Source: Acanthamoeba castellanii str. Neff | Taxonomy: Eukaryota > Discosea > Longamoebia > Acanthamoebidae | Reading direction: 5' to 3' | Length of the DNA stretch: 22,500 bases | NCBI RefSeq assembly: GCF_000313135.1 | Contig: NW_004457442.1 | Span: 511,358-533,857 of the forward strand | Part shown: one piece after another, positions 1-9,233 of the stretch | How positions within the stretch are numbered: position 1 is the stretch's first letter | Layout of the letters: each line of letters opens with the position of its first letter | Program-made: the position numbers and the translations under genes | Notes under the pieces: model-generated | Seen by the model: the letters and a program-made list of their open reading frames with translations, nothing else | Told to the model about the DNA's origin: nothing | The model's database searches: none

Positions 1-1067
1 GTGGTGGCCGGCCGGCCGCGGCCGAGTGCGGCGCGTGCGGCGGGACGGGCACCTACTCGCAGCGATCGTCGGTGGTGACCATCAACTCGACGTGCAGCGC
101 GTGCGGCGGCAAGGGGGTCGTGGTGGACGAGACGACCAAGTGCAAGTGCTGCCACCATGGCCGCGTCCACCAGACCAAGGAGCTCCGCATCGAGGTGCCG
201 GCCGGCGTGATGAAGAACATGCGCAAGATCTACGAGGGCGAGGGCGACGTCGGCGAGTACGGCGGTGTGGCCGGCGACCTCATCGTCGTGTTCGACGTCG
301 AGGACTCGCCCGTATTCACCCGCGAGGGCGACGACGCCACGTGCGACGCCAGCGTCACCTTCTTCCAGGCCGCCCTGGGCGCCCGCCTGGCCGTGCCGGG
401 CCTCTACGGCCAGCTCCTGCGACTCGATATCCCCGCCGGCACCCAGCCGCACGACGTGCTGCGACTCGACGACGAGGGCTTCGTCAACGTCGCCACCCGC
501 AAGCGGGGCCACCTCTACGTGCGCGTGGTGCTCGACATCCCCAAGGCCCTCACCCCGCTCCAGGCCGACCTCCTCGCCCGCGCCCAGCACCAGTGGGACG
601 CGGTCACCACCACCACCGCCACCACCACGACCACCGACGCGCCCTACGACGAGCCCACGACGACGATGCCCTCCGAGGCCTCGACGGACTACTATGGTGA
701 TGACGTGACATCGTCGAGCGGCCTCGGCAGCGGCGACGGTGAGGTCCACGGCGGCGGCGGCTTCGATTCGACGCCACACCTGGCCGAGGGCGATGACGTG
801 GGTGTCGGTGGAGGGCCGATGGTGGAGGAGAACAACGCGGGCTTCGGCTACAGCGACGATGCCACGGCGACAACGGGGACAACGACAACGACGATGCCGT
901 TGCACACGCCAATGCCAATGCCGACGACCACGCCCGACGCGCCAACGATCATCGCCAACGGCCTGCACCATCATCACCACATTCATCACCACATTGCCAA
1001 CCTCAACAACATCAGCATCGACATCAACGCGGCGGCGAACGGCGTCGGCGGCTACGAGTGCAGCTAG
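1..1067 (+). CDS. DnaJ (Hsp40 type A) co-chaperone, mitochondrial/bacterial type, 3' part
   Basis: The reading frame enters at base 3 and stops at TAG 1065-1067, so the N-terminal J domain and first zinc motif lie outside the window. What remains matches zinc motifs 2-4 of DnaJ: CGACGGTG, CSACGGKG and a degenerate fourth, CKCCHHGR, where the usual CxGxG glycine is a histidine. Then comes the C-terminal substrate-binding region: IEVPAGV, the G/E-rich GEGDVGEYGGVAGDL stretch, AALGARLAVP and IPAGTQ, ending near PKALTPLQADLL. The motif order is that of bacterial and mitochondrial DnaJ (Mdj1/Tid1-like), which stimulate Hsp70 ATPase and hold unfolded clients. Mitochondrial location is inferred from this order only, because the targeting peptide is not visible. 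After base 600 the protein carries a long unusual tail of about 155 residues: Thr runs, acidic/Gly stretches and a His-rich cluster near 960-1000. The tail keeps an open frame and ends shortly before an A/T-rich gap, so I include it as coding. Confidence 0.93.
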   Translation, partial: GGRPAAAECGACGGTGTYSQRSSVVTINSTCSACGGKGVVVDETTKCKCCHHGRVHQTKELRIEVPAGVMKNMRKIYEGEGDVGEYGGVAGDLIVVFDVEDSPVFTREGDDATCDASVTFFQAALGARLAVPGLYGQLLRLDIPAGTQPHDVLRLDDEGFVNVATRKRGHLYVRVVLDIPKALTPLQADLLARAQHQWDAVTTTTATTTTTDAPYDEPTTTMPSEASTDYYGDDVTSSSGLGSGDGEVHGGGGFDSTPHLAEGDDVGVGGGPMVEENNAGFGYSDDATATTGTTTTTMPLHTPMPMPTTTPDAPTIIANGLHHHHHIHHHIANLNNISIDINAAANGVGGYECS

Positions 1068-1198
1068 CCCACCAACCGCTCTCTTCAATCTTCTTCCCCT
1101 CTTCCTCACTCCAAGTTTCATGTACAATTTGTCCCATACCTCAGCAATCAACATATTTTTTTTGAACTTGTTTTTGCTTTATGAATTGATTCCGCGCA
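1068..1198. other. Convergent intergenic gap between DnaJ and the SET gene
   Basis: About 130 bases separate the two stop codons. The gap is T-rich and far less GC-rich than the flanking exons. It must hold both 3' ends. No RNA gene or open frame is convincing here. Confidence 0.7.
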
Positions 1199-4196
1199 TT
1201 ATTTGGCTTTCTTCTTGGTCGCGACCGCCTTGGCCTTGTTGTTCGCCTTTTTCTTGCCGCCAGCAGCTGCGGGCTGTCGCTTGCGCTTGCCTGGCTCGCC
1301 GGCTCCAGCAGAGACGGACGCGTCGGACTTGGCGCCGTAGCGCTTGATGACGCGGCCCAGCAGCTCCTTCTCGGCCACGCGCAGCATCAGCGCCCACACC
1401 AGGATCGCCTTGCTCCCGTCGCTTTGCTGCGCTCGTATTACGCGTGTGCGGTGAGGACAAGGAATGCAACGTGTGTGCGGTGAGTGTGTGCGGAATTGGA
1501 GGGGAAGGAAGACGCACGGCTTTGGCGAGCGCCCGGCGGTCTTCCTCGAGGGTGGTGGGCGGGTAGAGGCCCAACCGCGCACGCGCCAGCGCCACCAGCA
1601 TCCCACGCACGCACTCGTCCGCCGCCAACTGCTCCATCGACGTGGCACGACACGCACACGACGCGACACGACACGAGCGTGAGTGCGCCGCACACAACAC
1701 ATAGCACGACACGACACGCGCGAGTACCTGCCGCTTGTCGATGGAGCGGAGCTGCTTGTAGAGAAGGGCGGGCTTGGCCTTGGCCATCTTCACGCAGGTG
1801 GCCGGCGGCGCGAAGAGGACGAAAAGGACCCACAGCAGCTCCCGCTCGGCCGTCCCGTTGTAGTGGAAGTTGTAGCACAGGTCCTCCCCAAATATCTGCG
1901 CGTGCGGTCGTGTGTGTTGTGTGTTGGTAAGGAATGTAGAATGTAGAATGAGGAATGCGCGGAATGTGGCATACCTTCTTGCGGCTCTGGCAGAAGGCGA
2001 GGCGCTTGTTGGCGGCCTCGGCGTTGCCCAGGCACTTGGCGCTCACCTCGCGGATCAACGCCTCGTCCACGCTCACCTTGATCAACCACCACGTGTCGCA
2101 CGACACACACAACCACCGCACACACCACCGCACACACCACCGCACACACCATCGCACACAGCACACGCATTAGGTAGAGCGAAGGACGAAGGCCTCGCGT
2201 GAGCCCAGGCCCGACGTACGCAGTCGTTGAGGTTGGGGATCTCGACGAAGCCGTGCTTGTTGAGCAGCACCACGTTGGGCAGCGGACCGTAGGTGTTGTA
2301 CACCTCCTCCCCCGCGGCCGCCTCCCGAATCTGCGCATGGTCAGCCAAAGACTCAGCACAGAGAAGAGAAAAGTGTGGGTGCGTGCCATGACGATGTCGA
2401 GGGCGTGTTTGGATTCCACCACCCCGTCGGGTCGGGGCCACTCTTCGTCTTCTTCTTCTTCGTCTTCCTCCACCTCTTCGACCATCTCATCTTCTTCGTC
2501 GTGGCTTCCATGCTCTTCGTGCTTCTGTTCTTCTTCTTCTTCCTCTTTCTCCTCTTTCTCCTTCTCCTTTTCTTCTGCCTTTTCCTCTTTTTCTTCTTCT
2601 TCCTCTTCTTCCTCGTGTTCGTCCTCCTCGCCCTCCTGCACCACACGGCATTGTCAGCCGCACACGACACACGACACACGACACACGACACACGACACAC
2701 GACACACGACACACGACACACGACACACGACACACGACACGACCAACGACACGACACGACACGACACGACACACGACACGACCAACGACACACACGACTG
2801 ACCTGGTGGCGGGTGTGGGGGCAGGGATCGGGCGACCCGCACACGGTGCAGACGTCGCCGTCGGACTGGATGTGGACGTGCTCGCGGCCCGTGTGGTTGA
2901 AGATGTCGGCCACCGGCAGCATGGCGTCGCCGTGGTAGGCGTCGACGCCGAACGCGCGCGACGCGATGAGCGACGAGGCCCGCTTGAACAGCTCGAACGA
3001 CAGCACCTCGCGCCCGCCCGTCCGCTCACGGTGCTCGTCCGCGAACGGCCCCACCTGCATGTCGTAGTCCTCTTGCAATCGTTCCTGCGTGTGTGCGTGT
3101 GTGCGTGTGTCATGTTAGTACGACACACGACACGACACGACACGACACGACCAACGACACGACCAACGACACGACCAACGACACGACACGACCAACGACA
3201 CGACCAACGACACACAGCACACGACACACAGCACGACACGACACGAGACACGACACGACACACACGCGTACTTTGTCGTTGTCGAGGATGTAGGTGAGTT
3301 CGGTGCCCTGGAGGGGCGCCAGTTCGGCCGGGTCCCAGTACATGGGCAGCGGCTCGAAGGCCGGGATGCACTGCAGGTACCCATACCACTTGGACTACAG
3401 ATATGCGCGCGTGGAATTTCAGCTATGTGGTGGTGGTGGTTGAGGAATGCGCGAGGAATGCAGGGTGCAGTCACTGACCTTGGTGCCCTGGGACATTTCG
3501 TACATCAGGGCAATGGCGAGGCCCACGCTCTGCTCGGCCCAACAAACCATAAGCGAAGTGAGTGGCCAGCGCGTGTGGGAAGAAAATGATGGAGAACAGT
3601 ACGCCGTAGAGCTCGGCGCCGGCGAGCAGGTCGGCGATGGCCGTGGTCTTGACGGAGAGCACCACCTCCTTGGGGATCACGCACACTGTGTGGCGGCACA
3701 CGGCGCGCACACGACACACAGAACACGGCACACGGTGAATGAAGAACTTGAAGGGGATGCGTGGGTAGTAGAGCTCGGGGATGTACGGAGCTGGCCCTCC
3801 TTGAGCGGCTGCAGGGCGATCACGCCCAGCCCCAGGCCCTGGCCACGCAGCTGCGGTGGAACGATTCACCGCAAGCGAACTGTCAGATCATCGCACACAC
3901 ACACACACACACACACACCAGTTTCTGACGTGCGAACTCAAGGAGGGCGGGCGGGTTGAATACGTGAGGTCTGAAGGCGATGGCGTTGCGGTCCCACCAC
4001 ACCCGGTTGCGTTCCAGCCACGCCTCCAGCTCCGCCAGGCGTGCTGCCGCCTCCCTGGCCCAAGATGAATTTCATCGATTAAATTCATGAAAAGAATGGT
4101 GGAGATAGTGATTTTCAGCAGGGCGTACTCGGGAGAGGTTGAGCCGTCAATTCCGGTGTGCGTCAGCACGCTGGGCACCTCCTCCGCCGCTTCCAT
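1199..4196 (-). CDS. SET-domain lysine methyltransferase, SETD6/Rkm-like (RuBisCO-LSMT family)
   Basis: Thirteen exons give 591 residues: 4129-4196, 3919-4054, 3787-3850, 3603-3685, 3479-3529, 3272-3394, 2803-3084, 2387-2635, 2220-2330, 1975-2076, 1728-1895, 1518-1628 and 1199-1426; all phases agree. The start ATG at 4196 is preceded by an A-rich stretch with a TATAAAT. Family marks in order: the RGQGLGLGVIA entry of the SET domain (about residues 70-80), a Trp/Tyr-rich segment SKWYGYLQCIPAFEPLP, the FNH motif of the S-adenosylmethionine pocket (N238 H239), the GEEVYNTYG motif with the conserved Tyr at about 366, then LLNKHGFVE and a helical C-terminal substrate-binding domain with YPPTTLEED. 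The last 40 residues are Lys/Ala-rich, like a nuclear localisation tail. Members of this family methylate lysines on ribosomal or chromatin-linked proteins; the substrate here is unknown. An exon of about 83 residues rich in Glu (270-352) and a CxxC-x5-CPHxxH cluster just before it interrupt the SET core. Intron 2331-2386 needs a GC donor. Confidence 0.9.
2661..2797. repeat. ACACGAC/ACGAC tandem repeat inside a SET-gene intron
   Basis: The tract starts as a 7-base unit (ACACGAC) in about a dozen near-perfect copies. It then decays into the 5-base unit ACGAC broken by CAACG variants. It lies wholly inside intron 2636-2802 and explains the long arginine/threonine- or cysteine/valine-rich frames that cross it. 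Confidence 0.95.
3121..3266. repeat. ACGAC pentamer tract inside a SET-gene intron
   Basis: Units of ACGAC alternate with CAACG variants, forming a longer period of CGACACGACCAA. The tract fills most of intron 3085-3271. Its unit family matches the tract at 2661-2797, about 320 bases away, which suggests spread or conversion between introns of one gene. Confidence 0.95.
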
Positions 4197-4287
4197 TCCA
4201 ACAGATTTATAATTCTTCCACTCTGTTTTTTTAGATTTTTTTTCGTCTTTCGTTTTTTGCCATTTTTCTTCTCGTCGGTGGTGGCGC
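4197..4287 (-). promoter_or_regulatory. Probable SET-gene promoter / gap to the upstream gene
   Basis: Read on the minus strand, the sequence is strongly A-rich, and TATAAAT sits about 10-20 bases before the SET start codon. This is the only A/T-rich break between the ankyrin-type exons and the SET exons. It is therefore the natural place for the end of one gene and the promoter of the next. Open frames do cross it (see findings), so the exact boundary is uncertain. Confidence 0.45.
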
Positions 4288-6312
4288 TCAGGCCGTGCTC
4301 GCGCCTGCAAGGCGCACCACGCAGAACCACCATACAACAATCAGACAATTGAATCGGTCCAATCATTGGGGAGGGAGTTGCCTTGTCGCTCTGCAGCACC
4401 AGTCGCACGAGCTCCGGGTCCTCCCCCTCGTGGTCCAGCTGCCAGAACTCGTCGTAGCTCAGGCCATCCGGCCCGCGCAGGGAGAAGTTGAGTCCCTTCG
4501 CGCGCAGGTACTCGAGCCACTTCGGTGGAAGCGGTTGCGCGGGCCAACGGGCTTGGTGGTCCATGATGTTGTGGTGCAGCACTGTGCGCCCGTCGCCGTC
4601 AACCTGGTTGATGTCTGCGCCGTGGTCGAGCAGCGCCTTGAGCTGGCCGCACCGGCCCACCTGCACGAAGTGGATGGCTCGCCTGGCCGAATCCTCGCCG
4701 GCGGGCAGGACGGAGTGCGGATACGGAAAGATCGAGCAGCAGCCGCTCACGCCGGAACCTCTTCCTACGCCACGAAGAGGGTTCGTACGACCGCTCAGGG
4801 TCGAGCAGCAGCGGCAGTGCCCTCCCTGCAGCCAACCAGGCCAACCAGTCAGTCAGCACTTTGCAATGCGGGAGCTGGAGTGCATGCGTGGGTACGTACC
4901 TGATGGTGCAGGGAAGGCCACTGGTGACAAGCGGCCGAATGACGGCGGGCGTGCTGTTGACGATGCAGCTGCTCATCGCCAGCTGCGCGCTGCAGCAGGC
5001 GGGTGGTGCACTGGTCGCCCCAGCAGCCAAAGACAACTCTTCGACACTTTCCTTGACTTCCTCCTCCTCTTCCTCTCTCTTTTCGTAATCATCACCACCG
5101 CCTCCTTCTTCCTCTTCCTCTTCCTCCTCTTCCTCTGCGTTCGAGTCCGAGTCCTAGGCCATAGCACGAGTGGCCAGCGGTGACCACCTGAGCTGCTGCT
5201 CGACCCTGATGCCCAGGGACTTGAGGAAGTCCAGGCGGACCAAATTGTCGAACCTGGCGACGGACGTACTCATCTGCAGAGCCTCCCTCATCTCCAACTC
5301 TCTTTCGTCATCGTACCGGAGCTGGCCGACAGCTCGAGCGAGCGCTTGGTACTTTGATTTACAGTCGGACTGTGCGCTCTTCTCGCAGAGTTGACGCAAG
5401 GTCGCACAGGTGTCCTGCCGATGGATGGCCAGGCGTGGGTAGTGGCAAAACAGCGACAGGGGTGTGTCGCCTGCTGCCGTCTATGAAAGAGACAAACGAA
5501 CGGACAACATAAGAGCAGGAACGCGAGAGAGCGAAATGGGGGGGGGAGGGAATGGAAATGGCATGTTGGGATTAGCGCCACGAGCCAGCAACAGCGCCAC
5601 AATCGGCGCTACCCACTGGGTGGATTCGGAGCACCCGAGAGTCCAGCTGAGGCAAGTCTCGCGGTTCTTGAGGATGACGTCCTCGTCTAACGTGATCAGC
5701 ACCTTCACCGTGTCCACGTCGCCGCTCTTGACTGCCAACTGCGGGTCCCGTGAAGAGAGCAGGGCGTGTCGAGCAGATACGTCATCAGCTCCTCGTTCTG
5801 AGTTCTCACTGTGTGGACAGTGGACGAGAAAAGAGGAGTTAGCACACAGTGAGATCGCCCCTGCCTTTTGCACAACACACAACAGAACGGCATTGCCAAG
5901 ACCGGTCGAGGCACCAGATTGAAAAAGAAGTTGAACCAGGCGTGCTCTGCGCAGGTACTGGCGTGGCGGTCACCTTGGGGTGCCACCAGCTTAGCTGCAA
6001 GAAGGCTCAACCAGCGCAGCACCCAGAGCGTCGAGAAGTTCAGTAGGCTCCAGGCGACCGAGTAGACGTGGCAGCATGCGATGGTTGCGGGTGGAAACCG
6101 GTTCGACGACGTGAGGTTGGTGACGCCCACCTGTTCCCAAAGATGGTGCGCTTGCAAGAGGAAGTTGCGCCAAGATGAACACACCGCCTCGCACCTCCCC
6201 AGTGACTCTGGGTCCACCCAGGCAAATACTGCAGTTGACATCTCCGCAGACCCAGGGTGCTGACGAAGTCACCGATCCGTTCCTCGTTCCCATCATCTTC
6301 GACCTTGGCCAT
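4288..6312 (-). CDS. F-box / ankyrin-repeat-type protein, gene model partly unresolved
   Basis: The ATG at 6312 opens exon 6273-6312. A 44-base intron then joins it in phase to exon 2 (from 6228 downward). This gives an F-box-like motif: VFAWVDPESLGRCEAVCSSWRNFLLQ, with the conserved Leu, Cys and Trp. Further exons are recognisable: from 5738 downward, LAVKSGDVDTVKVLI...VALLLARGANPN, an ankyrin-type helix pair; 5205-5480, GDTPLSLFCHYPRLA; 4900-5153, a Glu-rich stretch followed by further repeat-like helices; and from 4682 downward, QVGRCGQLKALLDHGADINQVDGDGRTVLHH, a clear ankyrin repeat. Proteins of this build usually recruit substrates to SCF ubiquitin ligases through Skp1; that role is inferred. 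The junction after GANPN (near 5562-5567) has no GT donor in frame, and the exons between about 5760 and 6150 are uncertain. The 3' end is a choice: a splice to a TGA near 4288, or read-through to a stop at 4163. Confidence 0.62.
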
Positions 6313-6407
6313 GTTCGCTATCTGCGGGGAGGTGTTTTGTCGAATTCCGCGTTCCGAGGAAATTTCTTCTCTCGTTTCTTTTTAAAAAAAGAAGTAAAAG
6401 AAGCGCA
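6313..6407. promoter_or_regulatory. Shared divergent promoter gap of two F-box genes
   Basis: Only 95 bases separate the two start codons, which face away from each other. The right part is A/T-rich, with a TTTTTAAAAAAA run about 20-30 bases before the plus-strand ATG. No other coding potential is visible. A short gap of this kind suggests the two F-box genes share promoter sequence, though a minus-strand 5' exon reaching to about 6330 (a CAG acceptor precedes the ATG) cannot be excluded. Confidence 0.5.
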
Positions 6408-7440
6408 ATGGCGGAGACGCAAGAGAAGGAAGTACACCCGGTCGAGGTGCCGGCTGGAGGTGAGTTTGATCTGCCGCCTCTACTCCAGTACGGAAAAGCT
6501 CACCCTCAATCAGTGCAGCCATACTTTTCTCCCATCTTTTGTTTCTTCTTTAAAAGTGCATCTTCTACACGCGCTGGTTGTGGTCTGACTCTCGGTGTCA
6601 CGGGGCAGGCTGCCTGCAGAGTTGGTGGTGGCCATCGCTGGCTGGCTGGCCCTGCGCGACCTCGGCCGCCTGAGCCTCGCCTGCCGCACCCTGCACGCTC
6701 TTCTCGCTCACGATGTACTTCCGCTAGCCCCGCCCCTTTCTTTGTCGTGCGTGTGTACCGTGCGGTGGCGCGTGTTGCGCGTGTGTCGCACCAGCGCTGG
6801 CTGACGTGGCGGGGTCGTGCTGGTGTGCGTCGACGTGCCATCAGAGCGTATGGCACAGGGCTGCGGAGCGCGAGTGGGGCATTCCGCGCTCGCTCGGCCT
6901 GCCGGAGCACCACCCCACCTGGCGCAGCCTGTGCGCTCGGCTCAGTACTACTCACTACTCGCTACTCGCTCACTCACTGGCACTCGACCCCGCCACACGA
7001 GTAACTCACCCGTCGTGGCTGTTGTTTGTCGGTCTACATCGCACACAACAGACCAGTGCAGGCGGGTGCCGCCGAGTCAGGCAGTGGCTCATGTAGACGG
7101 CGACGAGGACCCGATGACTGCGCTCGCGCAGTCCGGTCCCTATCGCGTCGACGATGCGATACACGCCATTACCACCATCACCTTCTGGGTACCACTCCCT
7201 CGTGTGTGTGTGTGTGTGTGTGTGTCGTTGCGCTCAGATTAACATGTGCGTGTCGTTGTGCGCCGTGTGTCGCAACAAGTTTATGATGGCCGACATCCGC
7301 GAGGTTGACGTCGGCAGGACCCTTCCGCTCGTGATGCTGCGCAGTGGCGACAAACAGCTGTGCATCGGCCTGCCCAGCCGCGCCCCCCACCTCATGATTG
7401 CGACCAACACCCTCGCTCCCGGTACGCGCCTCGTGTGTGT

Positions 7441-7474
<34 letters not shown>

Positions 7475-9001
7475 CGGCTAAGGGCCCTGTGCACAACACA
7501 GACGACGAGGTGAGCGACTCCGACTCTGACGAGATCTTCGCGAGACCCCGCAGGACCGCCACCAGGACGTGGGAGTTGAGGGTCGAGACCACGCAGGCCT
7601 TCCCCGTGCTCCGGTGGACGCACGTGACGGTCGAGATCGAGGGCTGGCCCGAGCCGTCACCCCACCTGAAGGCCGCCAGCCCAGCTTCGGACCAACCGCG
7701 CCCACGCTTTGCCATCCGGTTTGGCACCGAGGACCTGGGCACCGACCTCAGCGACCAGCGGTTTAACCCCTGGGTACGCCCCTTAGGTGCTCGTGTGTGA
7801 CTGTCGTGTGCGGTGCGTGCGGAGCTGGCTTCTCACAACGAGTGGATGTCTGCATATGGCGCGCTGCAGGAATGGCGGAGGAGATCTCGGGTCTTTGTCG
7901 ACGATTGCGAGGGCAGCACAAGGAAGAGCCTCATCCGGTTCGTCTCGCGCTTTTTCTCTTTCTTTCTCTTTCTCTTTTTAGGCGCGAAACACCCCATATT
8001 GACAGTCGCGTGTGTGTGTGCGGTGATGCGTGTGCGCGTTGGCGCGGCGGTGGCCATGGCTTGTCCAAGTGATGTGCGGATCTACGACGGTCGACTCCAC
8101 CAGGAGGACATCGCTTTCCTATCGACGATCGTGCCACCGCTGCGTACGGCGCGCGGCTCGGCTCCTTGTGACCCTGTCTGTCACTCGTACGACTGACCTT
8201 TTTGTCGTGGTGTGCCGCCTTCTCGGTGTGTTTGCAGCCGAAAACATGGACGCGATCGAGGAGACCGTGATGACAGCCCTTCGAGAATCGGGTGCGTGCC
8301 CAGCCGCAACTATAATGGCCCAAAGCCAGTCTTGCTGCTGACACACACACACACACACACACACACAACCGGCACACGGAACCCGACACTCGCTTCACCA
8401 ACAACAACGAACAGTGCGTCATTCGAGTGTGACATGCGACGGCTGTACGCATTCCTCCTCCTCCGCTTCTCTCGCTGTTGATCATCTGGCCATCTGAACC
8501 GCGCCCCTGTCGTCCGCGCAACAGGTGACGCTTGGCCGCTCGTCGGCCTGCGGTACAACTGCGCCGAGAGCTGCAACTTTGGTACCCCCCCAATCAATCA
8601 GCAAACATTTTCCTCCCACGTGCCGGAGTGAATTTGTAAATATTTCTTTCTTTCCAGACATATGCAAGGCCTGTTATGATGCGGGCATCAATCCCACCCG
8701 TACGTCGCCATTATTGTGTGTCCCATTGTGTGTCATGGCAGTCCGGACTTGTGCCACTGACGGTGTGCGCGGGGCCACAGACCTGCCGGTGTCGCCGCTG
8801 CACGAGCTGGACCACGGCTTCCGCGTGCTGCAGACCACCGGGTACTCCGTGCGGCCCTACCTCGTACGAACCACAACAGTGTCCCTCTCCCCTGTACTCC
8901 AAGGCCTTGCATTGACCGCCAGGCCAACAACACAACAGGTTCCACCGCCGCACACGCCAGAGAGCGCACCAACAGCAAAGAATACCAACAACAGCGTCTA
9001 A
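6408..9001 (+). CDS. F-box protein with a ZZ-type zinc finger
   Basis: Thirteen exons with matching phases give 454 residues: 6408-6459, 6620-6714, 6845-6944, 7052-7188, 7238-7421, 7502-7773, 7825-7937, 8070-8143, 8238-8291, 8525-8581, 8658-8699, 8742-8863 and 8939-9001. Residues about 14-80 are an F-box: PAGELVVAIAGWLALRDLGR, LACRTLHALLAHD, then the usual VWHRAAEREWG. A Cys cluster (CVSLCAVC) lies near 130. Residues about 361-425 fit a ZZ zinc finger, RYNCAESC then DICKACYDAG with C373, C377, C382 and C385, and a later HELDH pair where ZZ domains have two histidines. The ZZ core only appears after three splices are made, which supports the model. F-box proteins bridge Skp1 and a substrate in SCF ubiquitin ligases; the ZZ finger would read a partner or N-terminus (inference). 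The last intron keeps frame whether removed or not, so a longer C-terminus is possible. Alternative acceptors exist at 6608 and 7871. Confidence 0.83.
7201..7471. repeat. Two short GT dinucleotide tracts in introns of the F-box/ZZ gene
   Basis: Tracts at about 7202-7225 and 7434-7471 lie in introns 7189-7237 and 7422-7501, on either side of exon 5. A matching AC tract lies at 8341-8367 in a later intron of the same gene. Confidence 0.9.
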
Positions 9002-9233
9002 GAAGGTGAAACCTTTTCACTTTAATTACAGTGTTGTCATTAAGTGGCAATATCAGATTTCTCGTCAAACGATGATTGGGGAGCCCAAGTCGCTACTTTT
9101 TCTACATACCGCATACTCCGAACGCGGCGCACCGAAATCGGTCGCCTCACGGGTACATGTTGTGGGTTGTGCGGGGAAGTGAAACCGACCTTCTACTCCG
9201 CTACACTCGCACGACACTACGGAGACGAAGAAG
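9002..9233 (+). promoter_or_regulatory. Intergenic region before the RCC1-like receptor gene
   Basis: This stretch holds the 3' end of the F-box/ZZ gene and the upstream region of the next gene. Its first 60 bases are A/T-rich (TTTAATTACA-type). No exon with family resemblance was seen, and no defined promoter element can be named. Confidence 0.45.

Noticed and set aside
26..708. Long Arg-rich and Ser/Pro-rich frames over the DnaJ exon
   Set aside because: They are shadows of the DnaJ frame in GC-rich DNA; only the frame starting at base 3 shows family motifs.
2641..2800. Regular repeats that might suggest a CRISPR array
   Set aside because: Units are 5-7 bases with no unique spacers; this is an intronic microsatellite in a eukaryotic gene.
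2199..2938. Ser-rich and Phe/Leu-rich plus-strand frames over the acidic exon
   Set aside because: They are antisense to the Glu-rich exon of the SET gene; the hydrophobic look comes from reading GAA/GAG codons backwards.
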